A stretch of DNA of 64,000 nt from JASHPR01 sp963729365 (GTDB lineage Bacteria; Actinomycetota; Actinomycetes; Streptosporangiales; Streptosporangiaceae), in NCBI GenBank assembly GCA_963729365.1, contig CAVSNQ010000013.1, positions 744,001 to 808,000 on the forward strand. Reading direction: 5' to 3'. The translations under genes were made by a program, and so were the position numbers. Under the pieces are notes generated by a model. It did no database searches and was not told where the DNA came from. It saw nothing but the letters and a program-made list of their open reading frames with translations. Below, in pieces: positions 60,501-64,000 of the stretch (positions within the stretch are counted from its first letter, which is position 1; every line of letters begins with the position of its first letter).

Positions 60501-60718
60501 TCAGGCTGGCCCGGGAGATCGGCGACCCGTATGAGGAAGGCAAGATCCTCGAAGGAATCGCAGAATCGACGCTCAGCACGCAGCGGCAGCCCCATGCGGC
60601 GCGGATTGTATTCAGGCAGGCGCTGGACATCTTCGAACGGCTCGGCGTGCCAGAAGCAGAGTCGGCGCGGATTCGCATAGAGACCATGGACCCCGCCTTC
60701 GGCCTCCGCATCTCCTAG
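57575..60718 (+). CDS. AfsR-like regulator: winged helix, BTAD, NB-ARC and TPR
   Basis: 1047 residues from ATG 57575 (AAGG upstream). OmpR-type winged helix (about 1-92: FRTLGPIELWSAGRRQDLGPARVRCILAMLL), BTAD (about 97-245, VDLHQFRRLRRQAHAL), NB-ARC ATPase with P-loop GMPGVGKTALA near residue 298 and a VVILDDAAG motif, and a C-terminal array of TPRs (from about residue 660: GDQRGEAKALNNLGRI, GDLPNEADVLNDIGAI). AfsR-type proteins activate secondary-metabolite or development genes. No biosynthetic genes are adjacent in this window. Confidence 0.94.
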   Translation: MEFRTLGPIELWSAGRRQDLGPARVRCILAMLLLTPRTVVPVETLIDRLWDARPPPKARESLSVYIARLRASLRQAVGDSVQLAGRARGYVLEVDPEAVDLHQFRRLRRQAHALAASGDCDHAAMLLHEADGLWRGQALAGIRGDWVARMRDSLEEERRAAVLDRIGYELELGRHADLVGELRHLLAQYPLDETLVAHQMTALYWSGRPADALSLYRETRSRLVDEQGTEPGPVLSELHQRILGRDPELAIEPSRPPGRAAPPDTLPPETAEFVGRDEELELLTGEHGSTPGIAVIAGMPGVGKTALAVRAARLVSGHYPDGTLYLNLRSHDPGSPSLDPAEALHRLLQMLSVPAAQIPGTIGERVALWRAHLSRRRAVVILDDAAGHDQVRPLLPVTGRSLILITTRRRLPDSQDTRTLTLDVLPVDDAIALFRRIAGEGRSQDTDQVATTVGLCGRLPLAIQLTASRIARHGPLSLGGLIEELSQFPAWLGGTSAASPEVIAAFDLSYRALEPDHQRFFRRLGVSPCAGLSLPAAAALGGCTLAEAEKALVTLLDCHLLARTPDGQFRFHDLIRGYAAVRAARDDPEAEQRQAVGRLLEYYLHTADQADRVLHPFRRRTPAQVSQLQAGGPVLRTQEDAAVWLESEWRNILQAARHAGRHERKQKCADLTHALADFVEIKAYWDEAIAAHTVALQACRDLADPARIARASLALSAVLQQTGRHEAALPLAEEAAAIYRLLADRSGEAESLDQIGLAHQRTARSREALAYFDEARILYHAAEATRGVADTLSHSGIACWHLGRYPEANAHLHAALSLYRDVGDQRGEAKALNNLGRIRLCDGRHREALDAYQKSLRIFRQIGGAQNEAILYQNIGNVHHYKGSYEEGLAACRRSLAIYRDIGDLPNEADVLNDIGAIYQSAGCHDEALIHHQKARLIAEEIGNLSQQLIALRRIADIHRGSGRYAEALDDYHTALRLAREIGDPYEEGKILEGIAESTLSTQRQPHAARIVFRQALDIFERLGVPEAESARIRIETMDPAFGLRIS

Positions 60719-60771
60719 TCGGGCGGGCCGCCGCCTGGCACCGCCACCGAATACTGAGCCGACGCGTCGCA

Positions 60772-61449
60772 TCAGCGGCCGATGCCCCGGGGGTCGGCGT
60801 GCCCTTGCGCGACATCCTGGAATGAGGATGCTTCCTTGCGCTCCCACTCCTCGATACCGCGCAGGATCCCCTCGGTGTAGGCGCGCAGGTGCGCCCGGTA
60901 GAAGTCGCTGTAGGTCCGCAGATACGCGAGCTCGGCCTGCGCGGCCTGCCGCTCGCGGTCGGTCTGCGGCGGCGCCGGGAGGTTCAGCGCGGATACCGCC
61001 GCCTCGCGGGCCCTGGCCTGGGCATCTTCCAGGATCATGTCCGAGTGCTGCTGTGCCTCGCGCATGATGTGATCGCGGCGCAGCCTGGCCTCCTCGGTTA
61101 CCCGGCTGCTGTAAGCCTGGGCATCGGCCACGTACCGGTCCGCGGTCACTTGCGCCGTGGACAGTATCCGCACCGCGTGTATGTGCGCGTCCGCCTCACC
61201 GAACAGCACCGCCTGCGGATCGCCCTCGGTTTCTCCGGCGAGAATCCGCCGGCGCAGCCGCTGAACTTCCTGCCACAAAGACGCCCGCTCGTTCACCAGA
61301 CGCACGAACTCGCCGTGGATCACGCGCAGGAACCGGTTGACCGGCTCCTCCTCGTAACCGCGCCGCCCCAGCCGCGACAAGGGGAACGTCACGGTCTGCA
61401 GCGCCTCGGGAGTCGGCCGGTCCTGCTCGTCGAACCACGCTATGGTCAA
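60772..61449 (-). CDS. DivIVA-domain coiled-coil protein
   Basis: 225 residues from TTG 61449. DivIVA hallmark: FPLSRLGRRGYEEEPVNRFLRVIHGEFVRLVNE is near residue 22; then a coiled coil (SLWQEVQRLRRRIL) and a long helical region rich in Ala, Glu, Arg with YVADAQAYSSRVTEEARLRRDHIMREAQQ. The start overlaps the stop of the upstream globin-reductase gene (TTGA), with GGAG upstream. DivIVA-type proteins mark curved membranes or scaffold polar growth; a specific role next to a flavohemoglobin is unknown. Confidence 0.88.
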   Translation of the reverse strand: MTIAWFDEQDRPTPEALQTVTFPLSRLGRRGYEEEPVNRFLRVIHGEFVRLVNERASLWQEVQRLRRRILAGETEGDPQAVLFGEADAHIHAVRILSTAQVTADRYVADAQAYSSRVTEEARLRRDHIMREAQQHSDMILEDAQARAREAAVSALNLPAPPQTDRERQAAQAELAYLRTYSDFYRAHLRAYTEGILRGIEEWERKEASSFQDVAQGHADPRGIGR

Positions 61450-62564
61450 GGCTCGCTCCACCCGAAATCCTCGATATGTATCTGATCCTGCGCCATGCCC
61501 GCCGAAGCCAGCCGCGTGACGGCTTCCTGGACCATCTCGGTCGGGCCGGCCAGGTAGGCGTCGCGGGTCGACCAATCGCCGCACCGGGCCACGACGTCCG
61601 GAAGGCTGCCGGTCTCGCCCGCGAAATTAGAGTCGGCTGACACGGCTGGCGTGACGGTCAGCCACGAGTGCTGGGCGGCCATCTTCTCCAGGCTGTCCAG
61701 GTCATACAGCCCGTCTGCATTCCGCGCGCCGAAGAACAGGTGCACCCTCGGCGGCTCCGTAAAACCCGCCACCTGATCGAGAATGGCTTTCAGCGGGGCC
61801 AGCCCGGTACTTCCGGCCACCAGCAGCAGATCCCGGCCGGAGCGGGGCTGGCTCAGCGTCAGGGCACCGACAGGAGGTCCCAGCCTGAGTTCGGTGTCAG
61901 CGATGGCGCTGCTGGTGAGCGCCATGCTCACCGCGCCGCCGTCGATCAGCCGGATATGAAACTCGAGCAGACCGTCAGGACGCGGCGCGTTCGCCATGGA
62001 GTAGTAGCGCCACAGCCTCGGGCGGCTCGGGGACTCGATCGCGACGGACTGCCCGGGCAGGTAGTCCATTCGCGGCTCCGGCCGGACGAGCAGCACGGAG
62101 ACGTCGAACGCCCTCGGCTCATGGGCTATGACCGTGCCCCGCCACCAGGCCGGCCGCGATTGCTCATCCGCCGCCGCCGCGGTGGTCATGACGGCGCCGA
62201 TGAGCTCGTAGGCCGCCTTCCAGTCGGCGGCTAGTTCTGGCGTCCAGGCCGGCCCGGAGAAATGCTCCAAGGTCGCTAGCAGGCTGGCGCCCACGGCGTC
62301 ATAGTGCCCGGCCACAGCGCCGAACTTGCGATGATCACGGCCTAGTCCCTGCAGGAACGCGGTCAGATCATCAACCTGGTCGACCTGGGAAACGATCTTC
62401 ACCAGCGCATCGACGAGGTGCCCGCGCTGCGCCGCCATCGAGATCGGGAACAGGTCCCGCACCTCGGGATGCTTGATGAACAGGTCGGAGTAGAAGAACA
62501 GCGGCAACTCATCACCGTGCATCGCGACACGGGCGAAGCTTTCCCGCAGCCGGACGACGTCCAA
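61446..62564 (-). CDS. Flavohemoglobin-like globin-FAD/NAD reductase
   Basis: 372 residues. Globin domain (1-135) with B10 Tyr in FFYSDLF, CD1 Phe in RDLFPIS, and proximal F8 His in RDHRKFGA. FAD domain with RYYSMAN, NAD domain with AGSTGLAPLKAIL and a C-terminal GPTEMVQEAV. It should detoxify NO by dioxygenation, as in Hmp, or reduce another ligand. No N-terminal membrane anchor. Overlaps the DivIVA-like gene by 4 bases. A nested inverted repeat lies upstream. Confidence 0.92.
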   Translation of the reverse strand: MDVVRLRESFARVAMHGDELPLFFYSDLFIKHPEVRDLFPISMAAQRGHLVDALVKIVSQVDQVDDLTAFLQGLGRDHRKFGAVAGHYDAVGASLLATLEHFSGPAWTPELAADWKAAYELIGAVMTTAAAADEQSRPAWWRGTVIAHEPRAFDVSVLLVRPEPRMDYLPGQSVAIESPSRPRLWRYYSMANAPRPDGLLEFHIRLIDGGAVSMALTSSAIADTELRLGPPVGALTLSQPRSGRDLLLVAGSTGLAPLKAILDQVAGFTEPPRVHLFFGARNADGLYDLDSLEKMAAQHSWLTVTPAVSADSNFAGETGSLPDVVARCGDWSTRDAYLAGPTEMVQEAVTRLASAGMAQDQIHIEDFGWSEP

Positions 62565-63093
62565 CAGCCCCGCCTTCCTCCGCTGTCGCCACCCAGTTGA
62601 CTGATCTTGGACCTCTGGCCTCAGACCAAGGGGATCCGATCAGACTGTGGACGCTGATCGAGCCAGCAATTGCAGGACAAATACTGCTGCAAGTTGCACG
62701 CGGAGACATCGGTCAGGTGACGGATATTTGAAGCGGTGACCGCGACCATGGCGTCTCAGCTAGCCTGCGCCGGCACCCGGGCGGCGGACGTCGGCCAGTG
62801 GGCCGGCATCGGTCTCGGGCGCTGGCGCGCTCGCCGCGTCGGCGAAGCGCGGTGCCCCGTCCTCGCCCGCGACCCGGGCGCCGTTGGCCGTGAAGCTGAC
62901 GGCGTGATACCGGCAGGCCGGAGATTCTCGTCGTGTATCAGCGCCGCGGGCCCGTGCTCTACGTAAGCAGCCGGTGACCGCGATCGAGGCTGGGGGCACT
63001 AGGTCGGGCCGATGCGGTCAGCGGCGCAGGGGTGGTGTCGGACCCGGGCCACGGGAGGGCCGACCAGGAGCTAGTGACGGCGAGGCGGGCGGC
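62565..63093. other. Intergenic region with a nested inverted repeat
   Basis: About 530 bp without a recognisable gene. At 62601-62643 nested repeats occur: CTGATC...GATCAG outside and CTTGG (62606-62610)...CCAAG (62626-62630) inside, some 40 bp upstream of the globin gene start. This may be its operator or a leader hairpin. The rest shows nothing convincing. Confidence 0.45.
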
Positions 63094-64000
63094 ATGAATT
63101 CACCAGTATCAGCCGATCAGGTACCAGCGGACGACGAGTGGGCCATCTGCTGCTCGGGGGGCGGCATCCGTTCGGCTGCTTTCTGCCTCGGGGCGTTGCA
63201 GAGCCTGGACCGGCGCGGGGTGCTGGCCAAGGCCAAATGGATCCTGGGGGTATCCGGGGGAAGCTATATCGCCACCTCCCGCGCGCTGGTGGCGCACGAT
63301 TTGCCCGCCGGCACGGAGCCCCGCGCCTACGCTGCGGGCACCCCGGAAGAGCGCAACCTTCGTGACAACACCCGCTACATTGCGCCCAACGGCGCGACGG
63401 TGCTCGTCGGCGTCCTCTCGCTGCTTCTCGGGGCGATGGTCACCTCTGTTCTCGTGCTCGCCCCGCTGTACGCACTGGCCCACGCGTGGGGCTGGCTGCT
63501 GCGCTGGTCGGGCGGGCTGGTCCCGTCCGGGCCGCACGCCCTGACGGCGGCGGTGACCGGTCTGGCCTGGTGGCTGCCGACGGTGATCGCGGCCGGGGTC
63601 ACGCTCGGGCTGTTCGCCTACTGGTGGCTGACGCTGGAACCGCCCCGCCATCCCGGGCGCCCAGCGCGCTGGTGGGAAGTGCTGACCCCGGATGACCCAG
63701 ACCGTGGGGCCAGCAGCGCGGCGCTGGTGGCCTGGGCGGCCACCTTGACCGCTGGCCTGGCCCTGGCGATGCTCGCCGTGCCCCCGGTGATCTCGTGGCT
63801 GACTCGCAGCACGGGATCCTTGGGCACGATCGCACATTTCGTTGGCTTCGGCCAGCGGCCGGCCTGGTCGTTCGCGGCGGTGACGGGCCTGATTGCCGCA
63901 GTGGCCGGCGTCGCCCGGCTCGGCCAGGCCGGGCTGGCCAAATGGAACTCGCTGGGCGGGCCTGCCCAGGGCAAGGGTGCAGCGCAGCAGCCGGGCCTGC
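63094..64000 (+). CDS. Patatin-like phospholipase with membrane segments, partial at right edge
   Basis: 302 codons are visible and the frame is open to the window end. ICCSGGGIRSAAFCLGAL is the glycine-rich oxyanion region and GVSGGSYIATSRAL the nucleophile (G-x-S-x-G) motif, close to each other as in bacterial patatins. After residue 100 at least four hydrophobic segments follow (VLVGVLSLLLGAMVTSVLVLAPLYALAHAW; others), unlike soluble ExoU-type patatins. Family members with this membrane insert recur in actinobacteria. GAGG precedes ATG 63094. The catalytic Asp lies beyond the edge. Confidence 0.85.
   Translation, partial: MNSPVSADQVPADDEWAICCSGGGIRSAAFCLGALQSLDRRGVLAKAKWILGVSGGSYIATSRALVAHDLPAGTEPRAYAAGTPEERNLRDNTRYIAPNGATVLVGVLSLLLGAMVTSVLVLAPLYALAHAWGWLLRWSGGLVPSGPHALTAAVTGLAWWLPTVIAAGVTLGLFAYWWLTLEPPRHPGRPARWWEVLTPDDPDRGASSAALVAWAATLTAGLALAMLAVPPVISWLTRSTGSLGTIAHFVGFGQRPAWSFAAVTGLIAAVAGVARLGQAGLAKWNSLGGPAQGKGAAQQPGL

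Noticed and set aside
57524..60847. 1107-codon minus-strand frame over the AfsR-like gene
   Set aside because: High-GC antisense shadow; the plus strand has all expected domains.
1..64000. tRNA, rRNA or CRISPR arrays
   Set aside because: No cloverleaf-like or rRNA segments and no regularly spaced repeats; the only regular repeats are TPR-coding, the 16-bp array and the 15-bp popR repeat.

Overview
This is high-GC DNA (about 70% by eye) with strong G/C preference at third codon positions, GTG and TTG starts and many 4-base gene overlaps. The gene families (WYL, DUF1707, Methyltransf_19/DUF574, BTAD/AfsR-type regulators, paired clpP genes with a PopR/ClgR-like regulator, TIGR02960-type sigma factor, DivIVA) point to an actinomycete, probably a filamentous one near Streptosporangiales or Streptomycetales. 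The sequence alone does not fix the genus. I saw no rRNA, tRNA or CRISPR array.

Left part (1-28 kb): mostly intact, chromosomal-looking genes. A partial Cys-rich gene sits at the left edge behind a palindromic operator. Next is a divergon: four translationally coupled genes for an ABC-2 exporter (ATPase, permease with a large extracellular insert, second permease, polytopic membrane protein) facing a histidine kinase/response regulator pair. Small enzyme genes follow (GNAT, VOC, FAD oxidase, SDR/SnoaL pair, epimerase fused to a PPOX domain, alpha/beta hydrolases, FKBP, a WYL regulator). A shortened M1 aminopeptidase, an acetate-type permease, a fosfomycin-insensitive type of MurA and a popR-clpP-clpP block come next. 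The popR-like product ends in Leu-Ala-Ala and a PopR-type palindrome lies in front of the clpP pair. One of the two ClpPs has Asn at the catalytic Asp position.

Middle part (28-50 kb): a plastic accessory zone. It holds a frameshifted padR with its intact operator, a Ser/Thr kinase with near-identical TPR units, a frameshifted membrane protein with a lipase-like tail flanked by a 141-bp duplication of a methyltransferase 3' end, and a Tet(M)/Otr(A)-type GTPase. A DUF899-sigma factor pair, remnants of vapB, an IS630 transposase and an epimerase, two TetR divergons (one beside a P450), a complete IS630-family element with TA duplication and a frameshifted acyl-CoA ligase complete it.

Right part (50-64 kb): a GH36 alpha-galactosidase whose start codon abuts a TnpB-only IS605-type element; a TetR divergon with a clear operator; an AT-richer interval with a 4 x 16-bp tandem repeat ahead of an AfsR-like BTAD/NB-ARC/TPR regulator; a globin-reductase gene overlapping a DivIVA-like gene; and a partial membrane-bound patatin-like phospholipase running off the right edge.

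Three separate single-base frameshifts lie in otherwise well-conserved genes (padR, the lipase-like membrane protein, the acyl-CoA ligase). They could be real decay or consensus errors.
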